From: Romboutsia sp. CE17
Lineage (GTDB): Bacteria; Bacillota; Clostridia; Peptostreptococcales; Peptostreptococcaceae
Direction: 5' to 3'
NCBI RefSeq assembly: GCF_012317385.1
Contig: NZ_CP051144.1
Location: 992,001-1,056,000 of the forward strand
Length of the DNA: 64,000 nt
A program made the translations under genes and the position numbers. This document shows, piece by piece, positions 53,527 to 62,497 of this stretch; the first letter of the stretch is position 1; each line of letters begins with the position of its first letter. Under the pieces are notes generated by a model. That model saw only the letters and a list, made by a program, of their open reading frames with translations. It searched no databases and was not told the DNA's origin.

Positions 53527-54954
53527 ATGGATAATAGCACGTTACAAGAAAATAAGATGGGAGTGATGCCTATAAATAAATTACTTATAAGCATGTCACT
53601 ACCTATGATGATATCAATGTTAGTTCAAGCATTATACAATATAGTAGATAGTATATACGTATCTCAAATAAGTGAAAATGCTCTAACTGCAGTATCTTTA
53701 GCGTTTCCAATACAAAACTTTATGATTGCAGTAGGTTCCGGTACTAGTGTAGGAATTAATGCATTGCTTTCAAAATCATTGGGAGAAAAAAACTATGAAG
53801 AGGCAAATAATGCAGCTAATAATGGTATATTTTTATCTTTACTTAATTATGTATTATTTCTTTTAATTGGTATATTTGGAACAAAATATTTCTTTGAAAG
53901 TCAAACAAATGTAAAAGAGATAGTAGAGGGTGGATATACTTATTTAATTATATGCACAACTTTTTCTTTTGGATTATTTGGTCAATTTGTTTTTGAGAGA
54001 TTAATGCAGTCAACGGGGAAGACTTTCTACACTATGATTACTCAAGGACTTGGAGCTATTATAAATATAATATTAGATCCAATTTTAATTTTTGGATTGT
54101 TTGGTTTACCAAAGATGGGAATAGCTGGAGCAGCTATTGCTACAGTTATAGGTCAAATTACTGCTATGATTTTAGCCATTTATTTTAATATAACTAAGAA
54201 TCATGAAATAACAATTAAAATGAGAGGATTTAAACCGAATCTAAACACAATAAAGAAAATATATTCTGTAGGAATACCTTCAATAATTATGGGATCGATA
54301 GGGTCAATAATGACATTTGGTATGAATAAGATTCTTTTAGTATTCACTTCAACAGCTACTGCAGTATTTGGAGTATATTTCAAATTACAAAGTTTTATAT
54401 TTATGCCAGTATTCGGACTAAATAATGGGATGGTACCTATAGTTTCTTATAACTATGGAGCTAAAAATAAAGATAGAATGATGAAAACAGTAAAAATTAG
54501 TATAATATATGCTATGGGAATGATGTTTATTGGATTAGCTATACTGCAATTATTTCCAAAACAATTACTTAATATGTTCAATGCATCAGAATCTCTTATA
54601 AGTATTGGGGTAGTAGCTCTTAAAACTATAAGTTTAAGTTTTTTATTTGCTGGATTTTGTATTATAGTAAGTTCTATGTTCCAATCACTAGGTAAAGGAT
54701 TACTTAGCTTAATGGTATCAGCAGTAAGACAATTAGTAGTATTATTACCAGTAGCATACTTATTATCAAAAACAGGAAATTTAAATCTAGTATGGTTGTC
54801 CTTTCCAATAGCTGAAATTGCATCTGTTATACTATGTTATTTTGGATTTAAATATGTTTATAATAAAGAAATAAAACCACTAGAAGAAAATAGTAAAGAA
54901 AATAACTATTTAAATAATAAAAAACAATTAGTAAAATTTTCTACAAGAAATTAA
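53527..54954 (+). CDS. MATE-family multidrug/cation efflux transporter
   Basis: Cation-coupled exporter with twelve hydrophobic helices in two related halves of six. The N-terminal half has MPINKLLISMSLPMMISMLVQALYNIVDSIYVSQ and AFPIQNFMIAVGSGTSVGINALLSKSLGEKN; the second half repeats it with PSIIMGSIGSIMTFGMNKIL and FGLNNGMVPIVSYNYGAKN. This is the DinF/MepA-like branch. I use ATG 53527 (475 aa) with GAGGAGG about 9 nt upstream; the frame is open back to 53398, but that covers the promoter and leader. The substrate is unknown. Confidence 0.9.
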   Translation: MDNSTLQENKMGVMPINKLLISMSLPMMISMLVQALYNIVDSIYVSQISENALTAVSLAFPIQNFMIAVGSGTSVGINALLSKSLGEKNYEEANNAANNGIFLSLLNYVLFLLIGIFGTKYFFESQTNVKEIVEGGYTYLIICTTFSFGLFGQFVFERLMQSTGKTFYTMITQGLGAIINIILDPILIFGLFGLPKMGIAGAAIATVIGQITAMILAIYFNITKNHEITIKMRGFKPNLNTIKKIYSVGIPSIIMGSIGSIMTFGMNKILLVFTSTATAVFGVYFKLQSFIFMPVFGLNNGMVPIVSYNYGAKNKDRMMKTVKISIIYAMGMMFIGLAILQLFPKQLLNMFNASESLISIGVVALKTISLSFLFAGFCIIVSSMFQSLGKGLLSLMVSAVRQLVVLLPVAYLLSKTGNLNLVWLSFPIAEIASVILCYFGFKYVYNKEIKPLEENSKENNYLNNKKQLVKFSTRN

Positions 54955-54966
54955 ATAATAAAAATA

Positions 54967-55010
54967 ATAACCTATAGATTATATATACTAAATATAATTC
55001 TATAGGTTAT
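54967..55010. terminator. Possible weak terminator between convergent genes
   Basis: 12-bp inverted repeat ATAACCTATAGA (54967-54978) with TCTATAGGTTAT (54999-55010), 20-nt loop, no strong T tract on either strand. Confidence 0.45.
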
Positions 55011-55032
55011 ATAAATCATTATAATTTTTTTA

Positions 55033-55575
55033 TTAACAATCTATATTATATTTTACTTTTTCAACTAATTTATATATATTTTCTCTCTTAGTAAAATCAA
55101 CAGGAATATCATAAATTGAAAGCATATCTCTTTCGTTTGAAGTTAGATTTTTCTTTATTTTAAGCTTTAGTTTTATCAAATATATTAAATATTTATCCAT
55201 TAAAGAAAGTGATTTAAAATTGAATCCTCCTCTCAAATAAAAGAAAGAGATAATTTTTTGTTGTTCATTTGTAAAATTAGAATTTTTAATTTCAGTAATC
55301 TCATCATCTATTCCAGAACATATACCCGTTGCAAAGACTATTACTTTATGATTTTGCAAATTTTCTAAATTCTTAGTTATAAAGTCAATTCCATTGATTA
55401 TACCAGAATATAGGCCCCCTCCATAGATTATAGTACCATAATCATCTAAATCTTTTATACTTATTTCCTGAAGATCATAAATTTCGGCATCTAAATCTTC
55501 GGCAATGAATTCAGCATATTTTTTTGTATATCCAGTTTTAGATTTATATATAACTATAGTTTCTATATGTAACAC
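55033..55575 (-). CDS. Flavodoxin-domain protein (HemG-like), start uncertain
   Basis: 180-aa single flavodoxin domain: the FMN phosphate loop YKSKTGYTKKYAEFIAEDL comes first, then TIIYGGGLYSGIINGIDF and VIVFATGICSGIDDEI, the protoporphyrinogen-oxidase-like subgroup. The C-terminal part is helical and Lys-rich. The longest frame starts at GTG 55575, but that codon overlaps the AAGGGGG ribosome site. Eight bases after the site lies ATA (55566), which aligns with the Met of family N-termini (x-x-T-I-V-I-Y). A non-standard AUA start is therefore possible, giving 177 aa. Redox partner unknown. Confidence 0.8.
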   Translation of the reverse strand: MLHIETIVIYKSKTGYTKKYAEFIAEDLDAEIYDLQEISIKDLDDYGTIIYGGGLYSGIINGIDFITKNLENLQNHKVIVFATGICSGIDDEITEIKNSNFTNEQQKIISFFYLRGGFNFKSLSLMDKYLIYLIKLKLKIKKNLTSNERDMLSIYDIPVDFTKRENIYKLVEKVKYNIDC

Positions 55576-55757
55576 CCCCTTGTTTTAGTTCATAAAAATA
55601 ATAGTTTTAAAGGATATACTATAAAGAATATATCAATTAGTACAAAAAAGAAATTGTAATTTCATAAAATTATAAATTTATGTAAATAATTATCTAACAA
55701 AGTTAGCTATAATTAATATAGGAATATATAAAATTACAATTAAAAGGAGGTAACATA

Positions 55758-56966
55758 ATGCTAGGATTAGCACTAGAAGGAGGAGGCGCTAAAGGCGCAT
55801 TTCATATAGGTGCAGTCAAGGCTCTTTTAGAATATGGATATGAGTTTGACGGAATAGTAGGGACCTCAATAGGAGCCTTTAATGGTGCACTAATAAGTCA
55901 GGGTGACTTTGAGAAGGCTTATGATATATGGTTAAATATAGAGCCATCAACCTTATTTGACATAGAAAATGAGTATATGAGTCAAGTGATACATGGTGAA
56001 ATTACAAAGGATACAATTAAATATTTATCAATAAAGACTAAAGATATAATTGAGAATAAAGGGATCGATACTAGTCGAATGAGAAAGGTTTTATATAATA
56101 ATATTGATGAATTTAAAATTAGAGATTCAAATGTAGACTTCGGAATGGTTACGGTAGAACTTCCAGACTTTAATCCGATTGAAATATATAAAGAAGATAT
56201 ACCAATTGGAAAATTAAATGACTATATTATGGCAAGTGCAAATTTTCCAGGATTTAAGCTTTATCCAATAGATGGAAAATATTATATAGATGGAGGCATA
56301 CATGATAATTGTCCAGTAAATTTACTAATAAGAAAAGGATATAAGGATATTATTGCAATTAGAACTTCTCATAGTGAAAAATTCTCTAAGTTGGAGAGTA
56401 AAGACGTAAATATCACTAATATAATAGCATCAGAAGATTTAGGAAAGGCTATACTTTTTGATAATGATATTATAAGAAGAAATATAACTTTAGGCTATTT
56501 TGATACACTTAAAGTTATTAGAAATCTTAAGGGAAGAAAGTATTATATTAAACCTTTTGAGGAAAGATTCTTCTTTGATATATTATATAATATACCAGAA
56601 GATATAGTTTTTCAAATAGGTGAAACTTTAAAAGTACCTCCTATGGATTCTAAGAGAATGATATTTGAAAAAATTATGCCTATTATTGCAAATTTATTAA
56701 AATTACCTAATACAGCTACATATGATGAGATATTTTTAGGTATGCTAGAATTTGTAGCAGAAAAGAAAAGCGTAGAAAAGTTTAAAATATATACTATAAA
56801 TGAATTTATAGAAGCTATAGAAAATAATAATCCGATAGAAAATATAGAAGAGAGAAAGAAAAGACACTTAAGAAATCTAAAAAAATTAGTGAAAGATTTA
56901 TTAGGAAGTCATATGTTAGATGAAGTAGCTTATGTAATATTAGATACATTGCCTATCAAAAAATAA
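55758..56966 (+). CDS. Patatin-like phospholipase family protein
   Basis: 402-aa serine esterase of the patatin fold. The N-terminus holds the oxyanion loop LALEGGGAKGAFHIGAV and nucleophile elbow GTSIG (Ser 37); the catalytic Asp is in YYIDGGIHDN (about 177). After about residue 290 comes a helical C-terminal extension (SKRMIFEKIMPIIANLLKLP ... MLDEVAYVILDTLP) of unknown role. No signal peptide, so probably cytosolic, acting on membrane lipids from inside. AAAGGAGG lies 7 nt before the ATG. Monocistronic, ending in a small hairpin. Confidence 0.9.
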   Translation: MLGLALEGGGAKGAFHIGAVKALLEYGYEFDGIVGTSIGAFNGALISQGDFEKAYDIWLNIEPSTLFDIENEYMSQVIHGEITKDTIKYLSIKTKDIIENKGIDTSRMRKVLYNNIDEFKIRDSNVDFGMVTVELPDFNPIEIYKEDIPIGKLNDYIMASANFPGFKLYPIDGKYYIDGGIHDNCPVNLLIRKGYKDIIAIRTSHSEKFSKLESKDVNITNIIASEDLGKAILFDNDIIRRNITLGYFDTLKVIRNLKGRKYYIKPFEERFFFDILYNIPEDIVFQIGETLKVPPMDSKRMIFEKIMPIIANLLKLPNTATYDEIFLGMLEFVAEKKSVEKFKIYTINEFIEAIENNNPIENIEERKKRHLRNLKKLVKDLLGSHMLDEVAYVILDTLPIKK

Positions 56967-56980
56967 TATAAATAATTGAG

Positions 56981-57005
56981 AAGAGGACAGATTTAGTCCT
57001 TTTTA
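56981..57005 (+). terminator. Terminator after the patatin gene
   Basis: AGGAC (56984-56988) with GTCCT (56996-57000), extended by weaker pairs, 7-nt loop, then TTTTATT. Short but well placed. The remaining 220 bp to the next gene show nothing clear. Confidence 0.7.
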
Positions 57006-57225
57006 TTATTTAGCTACTTTATTTTACATAAAATTGAAAAGATGCCATATGATTTTGAATAAAAGTAGTGTCTAGGAATAAGTACAGCTATCTACTAAAC
57101 TCGCATACATGATATTAATAGATTAAATTTTAATTAATAGAAGTTAGATTAAGTGTTGTATCAATTGAAAGAATACTTTGAATATAATGTATTAATATTT
57201 AATTAATATTTAGTTGGAGGAAAAT

Positions 57226-58302
57226 ATGGAAATTAGTTTATGTATGATAGTAAAAGATGAGGAAGATGTTATTGAAAGATGTTTAAATAGCGTATCTAAT
57301 GTGATTGATGAAGTTATAATTGTAGATACTGGTTCATCTGATACTACTATAGAAAAAGTTAAAAGTCTAGGTGCTAAAGTTTATAATTTTAAATGGATAA
57401 ATGATTTTTCAAAAGCTAGAAACTTTTCTTTTTCAAAAGCAACTAAAGATTATATATTATGGATAGATGCTGATGATATATTAACGGAAAATGATGCAGA
57501 GAGATTATTAAATTTAAAAGAAAATTTAGATGAAAGTGTAGATTCTGTAACTATGAATTATATACTAGAAGTTGATGAAAATAACAAACCTTTATATTCT
57601 TTAAAAAGAAATAGATTAGTTAAGAGAAGTAGAAATTTTAAATGGATAGGATATGTTCATGAGTACTTAGAAGTTTATGGAAATATAATTAATTCTAATA
57701 TAAGTATTACACATAAAAAAAATAAAATACACACGAATAGAAATTTAAAAATTTATGAAGATCAAATATCTAAAGGATGTAAACTTTCAAATAGAGATAT
57801 ATATTATTATGCAAATGAGTTATACGATAACTGTAGATATGATGATGCAATTAATCAATATATAAAGTTTATAGAAAATAATAAGGGATGGGTTGAAGAT
57901 ATAAAAGCTGCGTGCTTTAAATTAGCTGATTGTTATAGTAAAAAAAATAATCGTGAAAATGAATTTAAATATATATTTAAATCCTTTGAATATGGAATAC
58001 CAAGATCAGATTTTTGCTGTGTATTAGGTGAAAAATTTTTAAGAGAAAATAAAATAGATGAAGCTATTTTTTGGTATAAACTAGCGATAAATTTATATCC
58101 TAGAGAGGATGATATGGCTCTAATAAGTCATGACACATATACTTATTTACCTTGGATTCAACTTTGTGTATGCTATTTTAGAAAAGGGGATATGAAAGAA
58201 TCTTTTAGATGTAATGAAATGGCTGCTAGGTACAAACCTAATGATTATGCAGTTAAATACAACAAAAATTATTTTACTAAAAATAAAAACCTTCTGCAGT
58301 AG
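57226..58302 (+). CDS. Family 2 glycosyltransferase with C-terminal TPR-like repeats
   Basis: 358-aa cytosolic GT-A glycosyltransferase. The N-terminal domain starts ISLCMIVKDEEDVIERCLNSVSNVIDEVIIVDTGSSDTT (nucleotide-sugar binding) and has the DxD metal motif in WIDADD (about 86-91); FKWIGYVHEYLEV follows. From about residue 195 the chain is helical with tetratricopeptide-like spacing (YYYANELYDNCRYDDAINQYIKF, AIFWYKLAINLYP). The fusion is typical of clostridial SunS/glycan-type enzymes; the acceptor is unknown. ATG 57226 has TTGGAGGAAAAT upstream; TTG 57214 is part of that site. Confidence 0.88.
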   Translation: MEISLCMIVKDEEDVIERCLNSVSNVIDEVIIVDTGSSDTTIEKVKSLGAKVYNFKWINDFSKARNFSFSKATKDYILWIDADDILTENDAERLLNLKENLDESVDSVTMNYILEVDENNKPLYSLKRNRLVKRSRNFKWIGYVHEYLEVYGNIINSNISITHKKNKIHTNRNLKIYEDQISKGCKLSNRDIYYYANELYDNCRYDDAINQYIKFIENNKGWVEDIKAACFKLADCYSKKNNRENEFKYIFKSFEYGIPRSDFCCVLGEKFLRENKIDEAIFWYKLAINLYPREDDMALISHDTYTYLPWIQLCVCYFRKGDMKESFRCNEMAARYKPNDYAVKYNKNYFTKNKNLLQ

Positions 58303-58329
58303 AGAAAAATCATATTAAAAATAGTATGT

Positions 58330-58385
58330 TGTAAGTAAAATAGATTATATTTAGAATAGATATTATCTATTTTACTTACATTTTA
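58330..58385. terminator. Bidirectional terminator between convergent genes
   Basis: 16-bp stem TGTAAGTAAAATAGAT (58330-58345) with its complement (58365-58380), 19-nt loop, TTTT after. Confidence 0.75.
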
Positions 58386-58441
58386 AAATTTATATACTTT
58401 GATAAGTAAAAATATATGTATAGTAAAATAGATAATTATAG

Positions 58442-59632
58442 CTACTTTACTGTCTTAATAAATAGAATATAATAAATAATAGTTAAAATAAGATAAATTG
58501 TCCAGGCAGCAGGATAACCATAATACGTATCTGCTATTATTCCTGATAAAAATGGACCGATAGATGCACCGATAGTTATAAACATATTAGCAACACCAAA
58601 TATAACAGAATAATTTTCATTTGGGAAAATTCTACTTACGCCAAAAGCAGGCCATACAGAAGATACAAACATTGTCATTCCATAAAATATTGTAAATAAG
58701 TAAGCAAAAAATGGTTGATTTGCTAAAAATAATAATATAATACTAGTTATACTTATAATACCAAGAGATCCTAATACATATTTTGTTTTAAACTTATCAA
58801 ATACAATCCCACCAACTATATTACCACTAAGACCAACAACTGCAATAAGTGAACCTATATTGGCATTAAAGGAAAGTGAGTATCCTAAAATAGATAAATA
58901 TGACTGAACATGTTGTTTAATTCCGGCAAAACTAATGCCCATTAAAAAAAGTCCAATTGTAAAAGACCAAAAACCAGGAGTCTTTGAAATTTCTTTAAAA
59001 TTTATTGATTTATTTTGTATAGAGTCATTATCCTCTAAGGTATTTTTATAAGCATAAGAAGGTCTTTTAGCAATAAATAAACTAATCGGAAGAGAGATAA
59101 TTAGTATAATAAATCCTAATAGTAAATAAACCCATTTATAGCTTGCTTTTTCTAAAATTTTGGATACTAATTGCATCCAAAAGAAAGTACCAGTACCTAT
59201 ACCTGCAAAAACTATACCCATTACAGATGCTTTTTTATTAGAATCAAACCAATCTGAAATCATTGTAGAAATTGGAATTGTAGTAAGACCGCAAACGCCA
59301 ATAGAAACAATTATACCTATAGCATAAAACGCAAAAATATTGTTTGCAAAGCCATACATAATATATCCTACACCTGCAAATATGGATGATACAGCCATTA
59401 TAATTTTTATATTAATTTTACTAAGTAAAGCACCTATAAGAGGAGAAAAAATAGCCATTGTAATTGCATTTATAGTAAATAATAAGGAATACTCACTAAT
59501 AGTAAAGTTTCTTGCATTGATAACTGGAGCAACTAATATAGTGCTAACGCTATTAACTATACTAAAAGTTGTAGCCATTAATATAAATCCAGATATAGCA
59601 ATTATATATTTATAATTACTTTTAGAGTCCAT
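58442..59632 (-). CDS. MFS transporter (oxalate/formate antiporter-like)
   Basis: 396-aa major facilitator with twelve predicted helices; the central loop is at about 190-215 (KNTLEDNDSIQNKSINFKEISKTPGFW). TISEYSLLFTINAITMAIFSPLIGALLSKINIKIIM in the N-terminal half and WFDSNKKASVMGIVFAGIGTGTFFW around 130-155 are typical of OFA-like MFS proteins. Cargo unknown; being next to amino-acid genes (ilvA, ilvE) hints at an organic acid but proves nothing. GAAAGGTGG precedes the ATG on the minus strand. The 236-bp divergent gap to ilvA shows no firm element. Confidence 0.85.
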   Translation of the reverse strand: MDSKSNYKYIIAISGFILMATTFSIVNSVSTILVAPVINARNFTISEYSLLFTINAITMAIFSPLIGALLSKINIKIIMAVSSIFAGVGYIMYGFANNIFAFYAIGIIVSIGVCGLTTIPISTMISDWFDSNKKASVMGIVFAGIGTGTFFWMQLVSKILEKASYKWVYLLLGFIILIISLPISLFIAKRPSYAYKNTLEDNDSIQNKSINFKEISKTPGFWSFTIGLFLMGISFAGIKQHVQSYLSILGYSLSFNANIGSLIAVVGLSGNIVGGIVFDKFKTKYVLGSLGIISITSIILLFLANQPFFAYLFTIFYGMTMFVSSVWPAFGVSRIFPNENYSVIFGVANMFITIGASIGPFLSGIIADTYYGYPAAWTIYLILTIIYYILFIKTVK

Positions 59633-59868
59633 ATACTACCACCTTTCTTATATAAATATTTACATTTTTATAATTACCAATGAATAATAAAAAATTCTAT
59701 ATAATAACAATCAATAAATAGCTTATAAAATAAATTGGAAATTTAGTTAGTATAACACAGTTTTAATATAAATATCTTCATATATAAATTTAATTATTGG
59801 AAAACCTAATATTATGTAATTTAGTTTAATTTAAATTGAAATAAATATTTTCATCTAGGAGGAGAATA

Positions 59869-61077
59869 ATGCAAAAAGTGACATTAAAAGATATTCAAGA
59901 TGCAAAAAAAACAATAAGTGAGATTGTAAAAAAAACAGATATACTTGAAAGTAGAAAGTTAAGTGATATAACTAAAGCAAATATTTTTTATAAATGTGAA
60001 AACTTACAAAAAACTGGATCATTCAAAGTAAGAGGAGCATGTAATAAAATTGCAAACTTGACAGATGAAGAAAAATTTCATGGAGTTATTGCTTCTAGTG
60101 CAGGTAATCATGCTCAAGGAGTTGCACTTGGGGCTACTATGAATGGTATTGATGCAACAATAGTTATGCCATCTACAGCTCCTTTAGCTAAAGTAACAGC
60201 AACTAAAAGATATGGTGCAAAAGTTATACTAGAGGGATTGGTATATGATGATGCTTATGCAAAAGCTGTAGAGATTCAAAAAGAAACAGGAGCAACATTC
60301 TTACATCCTTTTGATGACAAATATGTTATAGCTGGACAAGGTACTATTGGACTTGAAATATTTGAACAAATGGATTATAAAGTAGATACGATACTATGCC
60401 CCATTGGTGGAGGTGGACTTATATCTGGTGTAGCAGTAGCAGCAAAGGCATTGAATCCAAATGTGAAAATAATAGGTGTACAAACTGCTAATATACCTTC
60501 TATGTATGAATCTATAAAATCAGGTAAAGTTACAACTGCATTTAAATCTACTTCCGTTGCAGATGGTATATCTGTAAAAACAGTAGGCGAATTAACATTT
60601 GAAATTGTTAAGGACTTAGTTGATGAAGTTATTTTAGTAGAAGAAGATGAAATTGCTGAAGGGTTATTATTTTTAATGGAAAATCAAAAAGTAGTTGCAG
60701 AAGGTTCAGGTGCAGTAACCACAGCAGCATTATTAAGTGGTAAGTATAAGCCAAGATCTAATGAAAATATTGTATGTATAATATCTGGTGGAAATATTGA
60801 TGTTAATACACTTAATAAGATTATAGGAATAGGGCTAATAAAAAGTGGTAGGCTTTATTCATTTAATACAAATATACAAGATAGACCAGGAGGATTAGCG
60901 GAATTAAGTAAAATAATAAGTGGTTTTGATGGTAATATAATAAAAGCTAACTTATCTTCTATAGGAGATATTGGTAGTTTAAACGCAGATATGACAATTG
61001 AAACATTTAATCATGAACATATAGCAAAAATTAAAAAAGCTATAATAGATGCCGGGTTTAAAATTAAAGAAAAATAA
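59869..61077 (+). CDS. ilvA: Threonine ammonia-lyase (biosynthetic/catabolic type with ACT domain)
   Basis: PLP enzyme converting threonine to 2-oxobutyrate and ammonia. The PLP Lys is K53 in TGSFKVRGA, the phosphate-binding glycine loop is PIGGGGLISG (about 184-193) and ASSAGNHAQGVALGA is the substrate loop. A C-terminal ACT domain (about 325-402, RLYSFNTNIQDRPGGLAELSKIIS) is the short TdcB-like regulatory form, so it could be tdcB rather than ilvA. Length 402 aa. AGGAGGAG precedes the ATG. ilvE follows, but with its own CodY-like site. Confidence 0.9.
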   Translation: MQKVTLKDIQDAKKTISEIVKKTDILESRKLSDITKANIFYKCENLQKTGSFKVRGACNKIANLTDEEKFHGVIASSAGNHAQGVALGATMNGIDATIVMPSTAPLAKVTATKRYGAKVILEGLVYDDAYAKAVEIQKETGATFLHPFDDKYVIAGQGTIGLEIFEQMDYKVDTILCPIGGGGLISGVAVAAKALNPNVKIIGVQTANIPSMYESIKSGKVTTAFKSTSVADGISVKTVGELTFEIVKDLVDEVILVEEDEIAEGLLFLMENQKVVAEGSGAVTTAALLSGKYKPRSNENIVCIISGGNIDVNTLNKIIGIGLIKSGRLYSFNTNIQDRPGGLAELSKIISGFDGNIIKANLSSIGDIGSLNADMTIETFNHEHIAKIKKAIIDAGFKIKEK

Positions 61078-61080
61078 TTA

Positions 61081-61095
61081 AATTTACGGAAAATT
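61081..61095 (+). promoter_or_regulatory. CodY box-like site upstream of ilvE
   Basis: AATTTACGGAAAATT agrees with the CodY consensus AATTTTCWGAAAATT at 13 of 15 positions. CodY represses branched-chain amino acid genes in Gram-positive bacteria, and ilvE follows at about 80 bp. Confidence 0.65.
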
Positions 61096-61116
61096 CAAAA
61101 AATATATTCTATTCTC

Positions 61117-61168
61117 TTCTCATTGTGCTATTATATAGTAAAAGTATAATAACACAATGAGAGAGGGG
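61117..61168 (+). promoter_or_regulatory. Leader hairpin reaching into the ilvE ribosome site
   Basis: 61117-61135 pairs with 61145-61163 in a 19-bp stem (one C-A mismatch, one G-T), 9-nt loop. The 3' arm ends in the GAG that begins the GAGAGGGG ribosome site (61161-61168). No T tract follows, so it is more likely a translational or operator element than a terminator. Confidence 0.5.
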
Positions 61169-61174
61169 ATAAAA

Positions 61175-62212
61175 ATGGAAAAAGCAAATATAAATTGGGA
61201 GGAACTAGGATTTAAATACCAAAAAGTAGATAAAGTATACATATCTCACTATAAAGATGGAAAATGGGATGATGGCTTATTACAAGATGATGATAAAATA
61301 TCAATTAGCATAAGTGCAACATCACTTCACTATGGACAACAATGTTTTGAAGGTTTAAAAGCATATAGTACTAAAAATGGAGATATACAATTATTCAGAC
61401 CAGATATGAATGCAAAGCGACTTCAAAAAAGTTGCAAAAGGATATTAATGCCTGAAGTACCTGTTGATAAATTTATAGACGCATGTTTAAAAGTAGTAGA
61501 AGCAAATGAAAGATTTGTACCACCTTATGGAAGCGGGGCAACTTTTTATTTAAGACCATTTGTAATTGGTTCAGGGGACAATATAGGATCAGGTCCAGCT
61601 TCAGAATATATATTCTGTGTATTTGGAATACCAGTAGGTCCTTACTTTAAGGGTGGATTTAAACCTGTAAAAATGACTACAGCAAAATATGATAGAGCAG
61701 CTATGTTAGGAACTGGTGGTGTTAAAGTTGGAGGAAACTATGCTTGTGGTATGCTTCCTCACCAAATAGCTGTAGAAGAAGGGTTTGCAGATTGTATATA
61801 CTTAGATCCAGAAACTCATACAAAAATAGAAGAAGCTGGAACATCTAACTTCTTCGGAATAACGAAAGATAATAAATTTATAACACCAGATTCACCTTCA
61901 ATACTTCCAAGTATAACTAGAAATTCATTATTAACAGTTGCAAGAGATTATTTGGGAATGGAAGCTATAGAAGGTGAAATAAAAATAGATGAAATTGATA
62001 AGTTTGATGAAGTTGGTGCTTGTGGAACTGCCGCTGTAATAACGCCAATTGGAAGTATAACTTATAATGGAAATAAACATATATTTTATAGTGAAGAAGA
62101 AGCAGGACCAAAAGTAACTAAATTATATGAAACTCTTTACAAGATACAATTTGGAGATATAGAAGCTCCAGAGGGTTGGATAGTAAAGCTTGAGAAGGAA
62201 TATTCTAAATAA
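61175..62212 (+). CDS. ilvE: Branched-chain-amino-acid aminotransferase
   Basis: Class IV PLP aminotransferase interconverting leucine, isoleucine and valine with their 2-oxo acids. Typical landmarks: SATSLHYGQQCFEGLKAY, FRPDMNAKRLQKSCKRILMPEVP, SGATFYLRPF, GTGGVKVGGNYACGMLPH (the PLP Lys) and EEAGTSNFFGI. ATG 61175 (345 aa) lies 6 nt after GAGAGGGG; ATG 61157 lies inside the leader hairpin and lacks a site. It shares metabolism with ilvA upstream, and a CodY-like box suggests repression when branched-chain amino acids are abundant. Confidence 0.95.
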   Translation: MEKANINWEELGFKYQKVDKVYISHYKDGKWDDGLLQDDDKISISISATSLHYGQQCFEGLKAYSTKNGDIQLFRPDMNAKRLQKSCKRILMPEVPVDKFIDACLKVVEANERFVPPYGSGATFYLRPFVIGSGDNIGSGPASEYIFCVFGIPVGPYFKGGFKPVKMTTAKYDRAAMLGTGGVKVGGNYACGMLPHQIAVEEGFADCIYLDPETHTKIEEAGTSNFFGITKDNKFITPDSPSILPSITRNSLLTVARDYLGMEAIEGEIKIDEIDKFDEVGACGTAAVITPIGSITYNGNKHIFYSEEEAGPKVTKLYETLYKIQFGDIEAPEGWIVKLEKEYSK

Positions 62213-62497
62213 AAAAATGAATATTTAAAAGGTTAATATAAGTTGTAATTAATAAAAGATTTTATAGTTTATTTTATATTATCAGTTTCATTTTCTTTGG
62301 AAATTTAGTAACCAAGTAATATTGGTTATTATATAAATTGTATACTTCTGTATGTATTTCATATTTTATTTATCTCTTTATATATTATGTAAATTAATGA
62401 TATAATTATAAGATAATAAAGCCTAACTATAACTATATCACAAAATAGTTAAAGTTAAATGGGAGAATAAAATATAAAAGACATAATGGGGGCTATA
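62213..62497. other. Intergenic region after ilvE: weak hairpins only
   Basis: TAACCAA/TTGGTTA (62309-62315 / 62322-62328) is a short possible terminator for ilvE. A 13-bp imperfect inverted repeat built on ACTATAACTAT / ATAGTTAAAGT (62424-62436 / 62445-62457) lies just downstream of a TATAATT (62401-62407) and upstream of the HAD gene. No coding potential seen. Confidence 0.45.

Noticed and set aside
59725-59760. CodY-like sequence upstream of ilvA (AAATTGGAAATTT)
   Set aside because: Only about 10 of 15 positions agree with the CodY consensus, which is expected by chance in such AT-rich DNA.
62286-62310. ATTTTCTTTGGAAATTT after ilvE as a CodY box
   Set aside because: The half-sites are two bases too far apart.
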